Source: Cutaneotrichosporon cavernicola (taxonomy: Eukaryota > Basidiomycota > Tremellomycetes > Trichosporonales > Trichosporonaceae). Taken from it: a stretch of DNA of 64,000 nucleotides. Of the stretch, positions 1-11,793 are shown one piece after another. The notes below the pieces were generated by a model. It was not told the DNA's origin, made no database searches, and was given only the letters and a program-made list of their open reading frames with translations. Numbering within the stretch: position 1 is the first letter of the stretch; the number at the start of each line of letters is the position of its first letter. Position numbers and translations under genes: made by a program. The stretch spans positions 635,001-699,000 of the forward strand of contig NC_083400.1 of the NCBI RefSeq assembly GCF_030864355.1. Reading direction: 5' to 3'.

Positions 1-57
1 TCCGGCGATCACTCTTCGCTTGCCTACTCTCGACGTTCTTTTTTGACTGACACACAG

Positions 58-2314
58 TGCTCAAGAAGCCCGACTCCTGGCATCTGCGGCCCGTGCGCCG
101 CCTTCGGCTCTGAATGCACGTATCAGCGGCCAGTCAAGCGGCGAGGGGTGAGTGCCTACGCCGCGGCGTCCTGCACACCATGAAGGTGTGGGGTTGGGTG
201 CGGCGTGGACAACAAGAAGGGTGTGGATTAACGCCTTGCAGCCAGTTCCTCGGGCCCTGTCGGCCAAGACTACCCTAAGCGGAGCATCTCAGTCGCAAGT
301 GGTCTGGAAGTATGAGTCCGTCAGTACGCCCGAAGCGATCGAGACACTGGTCGATGCGTATCACCGCATCATTTACCCAATGTGAGTTTGTCAACTTTGA
401 CATTCCGAGTCATGCGTGGACGTCATTCGGACAAACTCCTGTCTTTGCCGGTGGCTGTGAGCACCAAAGAGGTCTGGAAGGCCAGAGGAAGGAAAAGTGT
501 GACGCAGTGTTGCATAAATGGCTGGGCTGCATTGTGCTAAGCCCTGCGAGTGCGCAAATTGTACCCTGCCAAAACGCCACCTTGAATGCTGCGCTTTTAC
601 CCACCCTGTAACGGCGACTAACCTTCGCGCAGCCTCCCTTTCTTCCACTGGCCGTCCTTTTACGCTCATATCCGCGTTCGGAGGTACATGCATGATCGGG
701 CCTTTTATGCTGTGACTATGGCCTTGTGCGCCATCACGAGCGCACGCATGCGCGACGGCGCAAGCTTCTTGCTGGACGCTGGAGTAAAGGCGCCTCTGTC
801 TGCGGATGTGCCCACAAGCGAGGCATTTTACGAGGCAGCAATACGTACCTTCCCGGCCGACCTAAGCCAGGCGTCCGAGTTCGACTATAAGCGCGCCAAG
901 GTCATTCTCGCCATGCTCTGCATCCAGTTTGGCAACGTGCGCCAGCTCACCACACATCTTGGCGACTACATGACGCTGAGCAGTATCGACAACTTCCACC
1001 TCGAAGCTCGTTGGCCAGCAAATCTTCCCGAAACCGAAGTGCAGGAGCGCCGGCGACTGGTCAGTCCTCGTTCTGGAAAGAGCATTATCCATGACACGCT
1101 CTGACATCGCAGTTCTGGGGCGCATACACAATCGACGTCTACGCAGCAACCACTTTCGGAGGCGTGGTGCGGCACCGTGAGGCGCAGTCCACAGTGCTTT
1201 ACCCTGCCCTTGTTGACGACGACGAAATTACGGAGAGAGGGATCGTGCCTCGCATTCATGGGGCCACCCGCCCATCATACCTTGTAGGGTGGAACTTTAC
1301 CACGGACCTGTACAGGATTCTCGAGCATTCCCTCGACCAACTCCGGGCGAAGCATCTCAACGCCAATGGCACGTCCGACATTACCAACTTTTTCTCGACA
1401 CGGTCGGGCTCAACGCAGCAAGAAGGCCTGGACCTTGTGGCACAGCTGTATGCCAAGCTACCAGAAGACTTCAAAGGCGCGAAGGCCATGACTGGTGACA
1501 TGAAGGAGGACCGCTACGGATTCCAAGGTGGGTCAACGTCACAACGAGATGCTGACAGCAGCTGCGGACATCATGGTGACGATGCAGACCGTCAAGATGG
1601 TCATGCTTGGGCTCGAGGATGCGACAGTCGAGCGTCGCTGTGCCGTCGCTGGCGAGCTCCTGGACGCGCTGTCGAATGTCCCGACTGCCTACATCCAGGC
1701 TATCAGCTCTCCGATCGTGAGTTGAGAACATGCGTTGTGCTGACGGACAGATGCATCACCTTGCTGGCGTCGGACACCTGTTAGGCAGTGTTATCCAGTC
1801 ACCGTTGTCGCCATGGGCCTATCTCCAAGTGCGCAATGTCCTCATAACCATGGCGAACCTTGTTTCCGACCTCGAGACGTCGTTGTCAAACATCCAAGGT
1901 ATCGGCAACAAGCTGAAGGACCATGTCAACCGCATCGACCAATATATGCACGCAACTGCAGACCACCAACGACGTGCGCATGTGTACCATAGCACGCTCC
2001 CCCCAAATGCGTGGGGTGGCAGCTCTGGCCAGTTGCCCCAGATGCCGAGCAGCGACATGCGCGCCGAGAGACCACAGGGCATCTCTGTCGCGTCATCTCT
2101 GTCCCCCGAGAGCGCCACGCCATCGTGGAACAATCCCTCCCCGAGCTTCAGCAACCCCAAGAACGTCCCCTACCCCATGGCGCCCGACATGTTCGAGTTC
2201 AGCCTGCCGCACATGGCGCCCGACACTCAGGTCCAGCTCCCGACCGACCTCTTCCTCGACCTGTCCTTCGAGTTTGGCTCCGAGGGCTTTGACTTCCTCT
2301 CGCTCGGGTTGTAA
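58..2314 (+). CDS. Zn2Cys6 fungal transcription factor, 5' end outside window
   Basis: This is the 3' part of a fungal binuclear zinc cluster regulator. The first visible exon (58-147) follows a CAG acceptor and encodes the last half of the cluster, C-x8-CGPC-x6-C, ending QRPVKRRG. Later exons are about 293-381, 633-1059, 1113-1527, 1562-1716 and 1751-2314, each joined in frame by GT...AG introns. The text YHRIIYP then LPFFHWPSFYAHI is typical of the start of the fungal-specific transcription factor (Fungal_trans) domain, which is usually a dimerisation or regulatory region. The C-terminal 100 residues are rich in Ser, Pro and acidic/aromatic residues, as in an activation domain. The start of the second exon is uncertain. 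The regulated pathway cannot be told from sequence. Confidence 0.8.
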
Positions 2315-3350
2315 CCATCCATTCTACTGCATACGAATACATATCGTCCCGCCAGTCACCGACGAAAACGCGTCGTCTCTCACATCTTGTCTGTTAACGA
2401 ACATTCTACGCACTACATTTTGCACCAACGCATAGCATCCCCTTGTCTTAGATCTCCACCCGCGGCTTTCAATGCCCACTCGGCTACGTTGTTCGCGCTG
2501 TACCATCATATGCATTGGCTCGAGCATGGGTGTAAGGAAGTTCGTGCAAACTTGTGAACGCGACACAGCTAGTGGATGCGGTCGCGTTCACAAGTTTGCA
2601 CGAAGCGGGTGCCGCCACGCCGCCGAGGACTCACTCAGCATAGAGTGAGCCTTGGGCAAGCCGACTGTGGGCGGACGTGTTACTGTGTTAAGCATGGATT
2701 GCGGAGACAGGCTCCTCTGTACTGAGTTTCATGGTAACGGGAGCGCTAGAAGGTAGGTGGTGGTGGAGATGGTGGTGGATTGGTGGATGACCCAGACAGC
2801 GCCGTGACGATATATCAGATGGAGGCTCCCACGGCGTTATTCAGAATCAAAGGTGAATGGCACTTGACTGGAAGCCTTGGAACCCCGCCAGGGGCAATGT
2901 ACCACCCATGACGGCGCGTGCCACCGACGAGTCTGAGCAGAAGCCTCCACGTGGGCGGTGAACAGCATTGGGGCTGTCGCGTAGGGAGCTATCCGCTGGC
3001 GCTGTCAGTGAGCGAGACGGGCCGGCGCTTCAGAATTCATGGATATACTCTACGCGCCTTGGCGCTCAGATGGCGGAACCAGCAGAGCGAACACTGCGAC
3101 GGGACAGGGTGTTTCCGACACCGAGCCGGCAGTGTGCCATGATGCCATGACCAGTCTCCCTCGAGACCAGTACACCGGCCTTGGGATGTACACGCCGGCC
3201 GTAACCACGCCATCAGTCCCAGCGACTCTCCTTGCTCCCGCTTGCAGCCCAGAACCAGGAACACGTCGTCACAGACCCCATTGCTCTCAATTTCCGGCCC
3301 AGAACATCTCGTCGCATGGGTAAAGACGTGTCTAGAATAGGTCGGCTAAC
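2315..3350. other. Intergenic region with hairpin
   Basis: This gap lies between the convergent ends of the Zn2Cys6 factor and cofilin. It holds the 24-bp perfect inverted repeat listed separately and a G/T-rich low-complexity patch near 2750-2790. No supported gene was seen. The ORFs at 2918-3323 overlap in several frames and have no recognisable features. Confidence 0.5.
2541..2604. repeat. Perfect inverted repeat, 24-bp arms
   Basis: Positions 2541-2564 and 2581-2604 are exact reverse complements, separated by a 16-nt loop (2565-2580). The hairpin lies about 230 nt downstream of the transcription factor stop codon and could form in its 3' UTR or in DNA as a cruciform. No transposon ends or target duplication were seen around it. 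Confidence 0.9.
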
Positions 3351-3895
3351 TTAACGGCGGGTGGCCTTGTCAAAGACTCGTTGTCAGCAGATAAACAATG
3401 GCTGACTCACTCGTCTCCTTGGTGATCTCAGAGTAGTCCGTGGCCTGGAGGTCAATGTGGATGCCCTCGAGGCGGCGGTGAATGGCGTCCTTGGATGAAG
3501 CGTAGATCATCTTGTTGCGGATGTTAGCGTCGTCGGGCGACCTGTGTGTGAGCGGCTCGTACATTGAAGGGTTGCACGGGCTCTCCAGCGCGGCCAGTGG
3601 CATGTGGGATTAAACTGCGGGCACCGCCTTGCACTCACCACTGGACAAAGACGAGCTTGTTGCGCTTGCCCTCGCCAGGCAGCTCAAACTCGTAGTCGTA
3701 CACGGCCCAACGGCATTCGCGCTCCGGGAGGTCGGCGACAAAGTCCTCAAAGTCACGGCTCTCGCTCGTCTTGAGCACGACAATCGACTTCTTGTCGTCG
3801 CTGATGCCGTAGATGATGTATGCGAGCTTCTTGCCCGTCTTGAGCTCCTGGTACTTCTCGAGGCACTCGGCAACCTGCATGTTGAGCGAAGGCAT
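3351..3895 (-). CDS. COF1: Cofilin (actin-depolymerising factor)
   Basis: Cofilin binds actin filaments and G-actin, severing and turning over filaments in the cytoplasm. Three exons (3895-3639, 3541-3411, 3376-3351) give a 137-residue protein, the length of S. pombe cofilin. The single ADF-H domain covers the whole protein. Conserved stretches include KLAYIIYGISDDK, RECRWAVYDYEFELPGEGKRNKLVF and the actin-binding long helix region NKMIYASSKDAIHRRLEGI, ending ATRR. The intron junctions restore the family motifs W-S-P-D and K-E-T-I-F-D exactly. The start at 3895 gives the usual 19-residue lead before ELK. An ATG at 4374-4372 followed by a donor-like gtacgc may mark an upstream 5' UTR exon. Confidence 0.93.
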
Positions 3896-4657
3896 TGTGG
3901 ATAGGTCAGGGGGCGGAAGGGACAGGTGCGTGGATGCGAGGGCGGAGGTGGGCGGATCAGAGGCCGTAGGAGGGCGCGAGGCGAGCCGGTGGATGAGAGT
4001 GTGGGGAGCGATGTGGTGAGGGAGGCAGACGATGGACCGGAGGTCGGGAGGTCGGGGTGGGGGTGATAGGGCGTGGGGACGTGAGGACGGGGCGTGAGGC
4101 GCACGGACCGGTGCGTGGAGGTCGGGGCGGGGGGCCGAGCGGCGATGGAGTGGAGAGCACCGTGTGTGCAGAGCGAGCGTCAATAAACATGTCGAGCGCG
4201 CAAAGGCAGCCGAGCGTAGGATCAGATGTGACGTCGAGAAGAGGAGAAGCGAAGGGTAGATCGGGTGCGTGGGCACAGCGTCAGCATTGTTTCCTTGCAC
4301 GCAAGCGTAGGGCGGGGCATACCGGCTGGACACCAGACGACTGAGGGTTAGCTTTGGACTAGGAGTATGCGTACCATTGTGATGGATTAGATGGGGGGAG
4401 GGAGGGAGGAGGAGAGAGAGATGAAGCGAGTAAGAGGATTCGAGATGGAGAGAGTAGGATGAGGAGAGAGTCGAGTTAGTCAGGTAGTAAGAGTGTTGTT
4501 GGTTGCCTTCTACTCCCTCCAGCCAGTCTGCTTGCGTGGCCACATTCCCTGACTGTGGGGATACTACAATTTCGGGGCTTTGGTCCCGCTAATGTCGTCA
4601 TTTCTAATCGGTGAATAAAACAATGCATATGGTAATTCTAGGCGATGCGCACCCGAG
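3896..4657. promoter_or_regulatory. COF1: Cofilin promoter and 5' leader region
   Basis: About 760 nt separate the ABC transporter stop from the cofilin start, both on the minus strand. On the cofilin sense strand the region is strongly pyrimidine-rich (runs of C/T near 3900-4180 and 4385-4500). It has a likely splice donor at 4371, so a spliced 5' UTR is plausible. The long minus-strand open frame here continuing into cofilin is low-complexity leader, not protein. Confidence 0.45.
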
Positions 4658-7600
4658 CTACTGGGCTGGTGGGGAGACTGGGCGGCTGACAGCGCGCGAG
4701 GGAGGAACACTGCTCAGACCCGCCTCGTTGACGAGGCTCCCAAAGATGCTCATAGGGTTGCTGAGGAGGGCCTCAGGCGTGTCAAACTCGGCCACCCTTC
4801 CCTGGTCCATGACGAGCACCTTGTCGCTGTCCATGATCGTGTTGATGCGGTGCGCGATGGTGAGCGTCGTCACACCAGCAAAGTCTGGCCCGCGCAGGAT
4901 TGCCTGCACAGCCTCGTCCGTCTCGAGATCGATAGAGCTAGTGGCCTCGTCAAGGACGAGAATCTTCGTGCGCCGCAACAGAGCGCGAGCGAAGCACACC
5001 AGCTGCCTCTGGCCGGCAGAGAGGTTCGAGCCGCCCTCGGCCACCTCGGCATCCAACGTGCCACCCATGTTCGAGATCACGTGGTCCTTGAGGTGGGCCT
5101 GCTCAAGAGCCTGCCAAATCGCTGCATCCGAGGCCTTGTTGGTAGGGTCGATGTTGTTGCGGAGGCTGCCCTCGAAGAGCTGCGGGTCCTGCGGGATGAT
5201 GCTCACCGCACTGCGGAGGTCACGGAGGCCGAGGGTCGCGATATCAATTCCGTCGATGAAGATACGGCCATGTGCCGCCTCGAGGATCCGGAACAGACCA
5301 AGGGTGAGGGACGACTTGCCCGCGCCAGTGCGACCGACGATGCCGACGCGCTCGCCGCCCTGGATCTTAACGCTGACCTCGTTAAGGCAGAGGGCCAGCT
5401 CGGGGCGGTAGCGCATGGAGAAGGCGTCAAACTCGATGTCACCGCGCTCCGGCCACGACGCGGGAGGCTTGGTTTCGGGCACCTCCTCTGCCGCCTCGGA
5501 CGCGAGATTGGCGTAACCGAGGACACGCTCGACCGACACGATGTTCTGCTCGACCTCGGAGGCGGTCCGCACGAGCCAGTTCAGCGAGCCCGTCACGGAG
5601 ATCGTGTAGTTCATGAGCCAGCCTACAAGGGCAGAGTCGACTCTCCCCGTGGTGTAGACCGTCATCGCGACCGAGGCGAGCGCCGTGGAGAACATCAGAC
5701 ACGAACCGAGGAACTCGAGGCGCACAGCGAGCCAGCGGTTGATGCACATTGCGGGCTGGTAACATGCCTGGTTCCGGTCGACACGCGCCTCATTGTTCGC
5801 AATAAAGCGGGATCGCTGGTGGTACGCGCGAATGACGGGGAGGCCCGCGAGAGTCTCGCCGAAGAAGCTGAAGATCGGCGAGCGCGAGATCGCGTCGAGG
5901 CGCTTGAGTTCGCGCGACGTCGCAAGATAGTATCTGCTGTCAGCGAATGGATGAAGCCACGGAATGATGGGGCGCCGCGGGGTGGTAGACCAAAAGGTTG
6001 GTCGGGAGGATTACTCACCTCATCACCATGCGGTAGATGTAGCCTAGTGGGATGAAGACGACGAGGACTTGCGGTGCGCCGATGGCAATGACGACAACGA
6101 CGGACAACACCTGCATGGCGGTGCGGCAGAACTGACCCAGCCCCATTACGAGCACCTCGTCAATGACGAAGATGTCGCGGGTGAAGAGATTGAGAATGCG
6201 ACCGGTGGGCGTCAGTTCGAAGAACGACAGCGGAGCGCGCATGAGGCTCTGGAAGCTGAGGTCGTGCATGATCCTGGCCGCGCGGAGGCCGGAGTAGATC
6301 CGCAAAATGGCAACGGCGAGGACGGACAGCGCACCCTGCGAGAAGCCCGTGACCGCGTATGCGAAGAGATACTTGGCGACCTGGACGTTGGCTTGAGCGG
6401 CCTCGTTGAGCTTGGCCCACAGTCGCAGGATGTAGGTGCTGAGGATACCCATGCCCTGCGAGGAGGCAATGCAGGTCGCGAAGATGACCACGCCCCACCA
6501 GCTGGCGGCGGTCAGGTAGCGGCGGTAGATGTCGCGCTTGACCTGGCCCTTCTCGGAATGTTCCTTGGGCTTGGCGCTCTCGCGGAGGTCACGGAGGGCG
6601 TCGCGTTTCGCTTGGCGCAGGGAGAGAACCGACGCGCGACGAGTTGCGGTCGACGCACGTCGGGCTGCACGGCGCTTGCGCTGGCTATCACTCTCGTCCA
6701 CATCCATAGGCTCGTCAAACTCGTCCTCATCGGAGGTGGCGACGATCGTCGGCGTCACCACGCCGCTCTCCTCACCTCGTGCGGTCATCTTCCCGAGACC
6801 AGTGATGAGCTTGTACAGCTCGCTACTCGGGTCTGCCATGGCGTTGGCGTAGTTGTTGCGCTCAAGAATGATGCCGCGCCGGAGCATGACGATCTGGTCT
6901 GCCTGGGGAAGGACGTTGACTGCGTTCGTGCACAGGATGCGGGCCTTGTTCTTCAGCAGACCGTTTGGGCCAATGACGGCGTCAAAGATGTGTCGGCCCA
7001 CGTGAGCATCCACCGCGGAGAGCGGGTCGTCCAGCAGATAAATGTCGGCACGGGCGTAGCACGCACGCGCGAGGCAAATTCGCGCCTTCTGGCCTCCCGA
7101 GAGGGACACGCCCTTCTCGCCAACCTCGGTCATGTGTCCATCCGGTAGGATCGCGAGATCGGACCGCAAGGCGCATGCGTCCAGCACCATGTCGTAGAAA
7201 ACAGGGTCGAAGCGGTGCCCAAACACAATGTTGTCCTTGACTGTAGCACTGAGAATCCACGAGGTCTGTGAAAAGTACGCGACATCACCGCGCAATGTGA
7301 CGGAACCTTCGGAGCGAGTCATCTCGCCAAGCATCGCGGCGAGGAGCGACGTCTTGCCGTCGCCCACACGGCCGATCACCGCCAACAGCTCGCCCTTCTT
7401 GACACCGATATCGATGTCCTGAAGCGCAGGCTCGAGCGAGTCGTGCACCCAGCGGAACTCTCCGTTCTTGATCGTCACCACCTCCTCGCCGACTCTGGGG
7501 TCACATTCAATGACCTTGCGAGCGTTGGGATCAATCTCCGGAGCCGCGAGGAAGCTCTCGATGCGGTTCACTGAGACCAGCGCCTCGACAATACTGTTGA

Positions 7601-9464
7601 TGATGTTGCTGAAGACGCTCATCGGGAAGGCCAACAGCGTGAACAGCGCCAGTGCGGGGAAGATGATCGCGGCCGTAAGCGGGTCGTCGGCCGTGAACAC
7701 GTAGCTCGAGAACGTTGCGAACGCGACTAAAAACGGCGTAGTGGACCAGAAGAAGTTGGAGCACGACTGCACGATGCCAATCTTCTTCAACATGGTGAGC
7801 TCCATGTTGTTGCGCGCGTCGAACACCTTTGCGGAAAAGGCATTCTCCCAGCCGTACAACTTGATGCTCTTGATATTGTTGAGGATCTCGCTCATGAGGC
7901 GCGTACGCACGTCCTTGATGCTCATGAGCTGGCGCTGGAGCCGTTTGTTCACGCGCGCGAGGTACGTGTTGAGCGGGAGCGAGAAGACCATGACGCCGAC
8001 GCCGACGAATGCCTGCCACCCAACGAGGCGGTAGAGCAGCACAAACGCGAGGATGATCTGGAAGGGCCCAGACCACGCAATGTGCCCATACTGCGCAATG
8101 TCGCCAATGCGCACGGCATCGACGCTCTGGAGGTTGACAATGTCGCCGGATGTGCGGCCCGACCGCTCGCCTTGCGACAGCTTGAGCGACTTGCGGTAGA
8201 TGAGCGTGACGAGACCTGTCCTAACGCGCATTGTCGTCAGGAAGCACCGGTCAAAGTACTGATGCAACAGGCCCGTGGCGATGTTCGCGACGACGAACAT
8301 CAAGATAGCCACTCCGAAGCCGGCGGTGGCCGGAAGCGGATGGGCTGTCTCGTACGAGCCGACGAATAGGAGGAGGAGGCGGAGGAGCTGGGGCTGCGAG
8401 AACGAGAGCAAGTCGTACACGACCTTCATTATGCCCGCAATAATGTACGGTCCGCCATAGGCCTTGAAGATGGCCATCTTGAGGTTCGGCTCAGCCTTCT
8501 TGCCGGCCTTGACGAGCTCCAGCTCGCGTTCCCATGCACGCTGCAAGCGCTCGCTGAGCGCCTCGGCGCTGTCGTCGGGAGGAAGGAGCCACATGTCCTC
8601 TTCGCCGAGGAACTTGTGGGTTCCGAGGTTCAGAAGCGGGGTGAGCCACGAGAAGGTGAGCCGCTGGAAGATGTTGGCAGTGGCGACGGGGCTCTCAACC
8701 TCGTAGTCGTCCTTGCCGACGGGCTCGACGTCGTCCTCCTCGTCCTCGAGGCGAATCTTGCCATCGCGCGAGAACAGTGCGCGCCACCCGCCCCAGTGCT
8801 TGTCGGGGCTATACAGCTCCAGCACGAACGCAAAGAACCCAATGCCAATGGAGGCGAACCAAAGACTCTCACGGGCGATGAGAAGCCGGCCACCGAGCGT
8901 GTGCTCCCCAGTCAGTGCACCAGTGGCCACGGCCGTGCGCACGCACACGGAAGTTACCGCCGCATAGAGTGGGAAGAAGAGCAGGGTGAGCGTGCTACTG
9001 GTGCGGGAGGTGTGGTGGTTCAGCCAGACGAGGTAACTCAGAAGAGCGTAGGTGATGGCGAGGAGGGTGAAGTGGACGAATGCGTACGGGCTGGCTTTGA
9101 TGTGGACCGCGGCGAGGCCAGCGGCAGCGGCTGCCAGGATAGCGGAGAAAGCGAGCAAACTGGACTTGACGCGTGCGACGCGCTCGTTGCGCCAGCCGCG
9201 TACGACCCAATCGAGCGAGCCCTGACCGGTGCGCCGCAGCTTTTGGCGCTGGGTGATAATCTGGAAGATTGCAACGAGGCAAGTCAGAAGTAGGGGAGCA
9301 GGGAGGAGGACAGCGAGCTCGAAGCACTCTGTAAAGTCAAAGTCGCGTGTTGGGTCGAGGATGGGAGGCGGCCAGGAGCACTGCGGCTCGCCGGGGATGG
9401 GTTTCGCAGGATGGGCCGTCGCGCCGTGCGCGGCGGACGCGGCCAGAAACCACTGCGAAGCCAT
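4658..9464 (-). CDS. ABCC/MRP-type ABC transporter
   Basis: A full-length ABC exporter of the MRP/Ycf1 group, which move glutathione conjugates and other organic anions, often into the vacuole. Two exons (9464-6019 and 5933-4658) joined by an 85-nt intron give about 1573 residues. The order is an N-terminal TMD0 with several hydrophobic spans, TMD1, NBD1 (Walker A GRVGDGKTSLL, signature LSGGQKARICLARA, Walker B IYLLDDPLSAVDAH), a charged linker, TMD2 and NBD2 (Walker A GIVGRTGAGKSSL, signature LSAGQRQL, Walker B ILVLDEATSSID). NBD1 has Asp after Walker B where NBD2 has Glu, the usual ABCC asymmetry. The intron splits TMD2 and keeps the frame (YRMVMR then YYLATSRELKRLD). Substrate cannot be assigned. 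The upstream gap carries paired CACGTG sites. Confidence 0.92.
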
Positions 9465-9906
9465 TTCGCCGTGAATGGTAAGAGGTGAAATCGCCTGTCA
9501 ACTGATCGTGTTGACGAGTTTGTGGGCGATTCGGCGAACAAGTTAGAAGTGAGGATGAGTCGGCCGAGGAGTGACGGAATGCCCGGCCCGTCGTCACCGA
9601 TTGAGTGGAGCTAATTCAAAGGGCACACTACACTATTACTTTTTAGCCATCTATCAAATATAATTTTTCTAATGAAACTGTTGGCTGACTAATCTACGCA
9701 CAGACAGGGAAGGTGAAAAGGCCTGGTCACCCGGTCACTCGGCCACTCGGGGAAGCCTCAGCCCCTGTTGGCGATTACACAGATCTCGGAATCAGTTTCA
9801 CGTGGCAACAGTCACGTGAAATTATGTAATGCCTCCACATCCAAGAATTTCTGAATGATCACCATCAACAAGCTTGAGGGCCGAATCACCCACACTACCA
9901 GCTAAC
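9465..9906. promoter_or_regulatory. Bidirectional promoter with paired CACGTG sites
   Basis: A 442-nt gap lies between the divergent ABC transporter and the Nop15/NIFK-like gene. Two E-boxes (CACGTG at 9799-9804 and 9813-9818) form an inverted arrangement, TTTCACGTG-8 nt-CACGTGAAA, at 9796-9821. They lie 86 nt upstream of the NIFK-like ATG. CACGTG is the core site of bHLH factors such as Cbf1. The factor used here is not known. Confidence 0.5.
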
Positions 9907-11793
9907 ATGCCTCCCCGTGCCAAGAAGGCTGCGGCCGCCGCGCCAGTACAGTCGCCGCGCGTGACTCGAAGCAAGCGCAAGACGGCCGACGAGATGATGG
10001 ACGCGCCCAAGGACACGCCTGTCAAGAAGGCAAAGGTTGAGGAGGTTGAGGACCCCAAGCCTGCGTCAAAGAAGGCTGCCAAGCCCGCATCCAAGAAGGA
10101 GACCGTCAAGGAGACTCCCAAGAAGGAGACCGCAGAGGAGCCCAAGGAGACGCCTGCGAAGACGGAGGCCAAGGAGACCCCCGCCAAGGCCACGCCCGTG
10201 AAGAAGCCTGCGTCAAAGAAGGAGACTCCAGCCAAGGCGACCCCGAAGGCGACTCCGGCAAAGGAGAAGCCCGCGTCGAAGAAGGAGACCCCCGCCAAGG
10301 CCGAGAAGCCCGCGTCGAAGAAGGAGGCTGCGAAGCCCGCTTCGAAGGCCGAGAAGCCTGAGTCGAAGAAGGAGGAGCCCAAGTCCATCATGAAGAAGCC
10401 TGCATCCAAGAAGGCTGCCAAGGAGCCCACTCCCGAGCCTGAGGCTGAGGCCGAGTCGGACGACGAATCGTTCATCGGCGCGCCTTCGGACTCTGACGGC
10501 GCGGACAGCAGCGATGACGAGAGCGACGCCGAGGACGTGGCAGTCAAGGCTGCCGCGGCACGGACCGAGGTCTCCAAGCTCCCTCACGCCCGCGACGATG
10601 CAAGCGTTGCCGCGCGCCTGAAGAGGGCATCGAAGAAGGACGCCCCGCGCGCAACTGTCTTCCTGGGTCGCATTCCTCACGGATTCTACGAGGAGCAAAT
10701 GAAGGAGTACTTTGGGCAGTTTGGAGATGTGACGCGGCTGCGTTTGGCGCGCAACCCTAAGGTGAGTGCGCAATTGCAAGCGGAGAACAGGCTGTCTTGG
10801 AGCTGGTGAAGTGGGTGGTGGAGTGGAGGGATGCGAGTCGGAGGAAACAGGTCGCGGTTGACGTTGATCTGCCAACCGATATTGACTGGACGTCCTTGGC
10901 ATGTCCTTGCGAGAATGTGCCGGTATTCCCCATCCCTCTTTGTCTGCCTCACCACCTGCTTCACCCAACATCTGCCGCGAATGGTCTGGCATTCCCAAGC
11001 TCGACTAACCCCAGACTGGCGCTTCTCGTCACTACGCGTACATCGAGTTCTCGTCGGAGCCCGTCGCCGAGATTGTCGCCGACACGATGCACAACTACCT
11101 CCTTATGGGTCACCTGCTCCAGTGCGCGGTTGTCCCCAAGGACCAGGTTCACCCCGAGCTGTGGGTCGGCGCGAATAAAAAGTTCCGCAAGGTTCCCCGC
11201 GCGCGGTTGGAGAAGGTCCGCAACGACAAGGTGAGTTAGCTCGAGTCGCGACTTGTCTCGTGACAAAGCAAGTCGTTTGAATGTGGAAGTGGACGTGAAC
11301 GGGGAGGCGGCCATGGACCTCAACCCGACGGATTGGGATGCCTGCCAAGATGTGTCAGCTGGTTCAGCTGCTCGTCAGCTGGGTTCGGACATGCCTTGTT
11401 GGTTATTCCCCGAGGCCTGTGGCCTGTGCGGACGGGCTGTTCGGCTGCCCGTCAGGAATGTTGTTGCGAAACACACATGCCGTTTGACCGCGTCTCAGTG
11501 GGACGCGGTCTCTGCACGAGACCTTGTTCCAGCTGTTCTCGCCCTGTCGCTCGAGCACGAACACACAAAGGATGTGTGGTATCTGGAACAGCGCCCTGCA
11601 CAGCCAGTACCCCCGATCAAGCCCTGCTTTCCATCCCCTCGTTCCATTCCTTTGAGTGTCCTTCCATTCCTAACGCCAGGCGCGGACAAAGGAGCAGCAG
11701 TCCAAGGCAAACGCCAAGGTTCTTGCGCGGCAAGACGAACGCCGTGCCAAGATCAAGGCGGCGGGCATTGCCTACGAGTTCGAGGGCCACTAG
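9907..11793 (+). CDS. Nop15/NIFK-like nucleolar RRM protein
   Basis: Probably a 60S ribosome assembly factor of the nucleolus, related to yeast Nop15 and human NIFK. Three exons (9907-10761, 11015-11230, 11680-11793) give 394 residues. Residues 1 to about 230 are a disordered basic extension with PASKKE and TPAK repeats resembling linker histone tails, then an acidic Ser/Asp stretch. One RRM follows: RNP2 is TVFLGRI, and RNP1 is HYAYIEF, restored across the first intron. The tail after the RRM (HPELWVGANKKFRKVPR, then K-rich sequence) matches the family. ATG at 9907 is the first ATG in frame. The second intron is 449 nt, long for this genome. Confidence 0.82.

Noticed and set aside
3039..3323. 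94-residue plus-strand ORF
   Set aside because: No domain, no GC3 bias, and it sits in the intergenic region next to cofilin's 3' end.
3635..4543. 302-residue minus-strand frame including cofilin
   Set aside because: The N-terminal two thirds is low-complexity translation of the pyrimidine-rich leader. Family alignment fixes the start at 3895.
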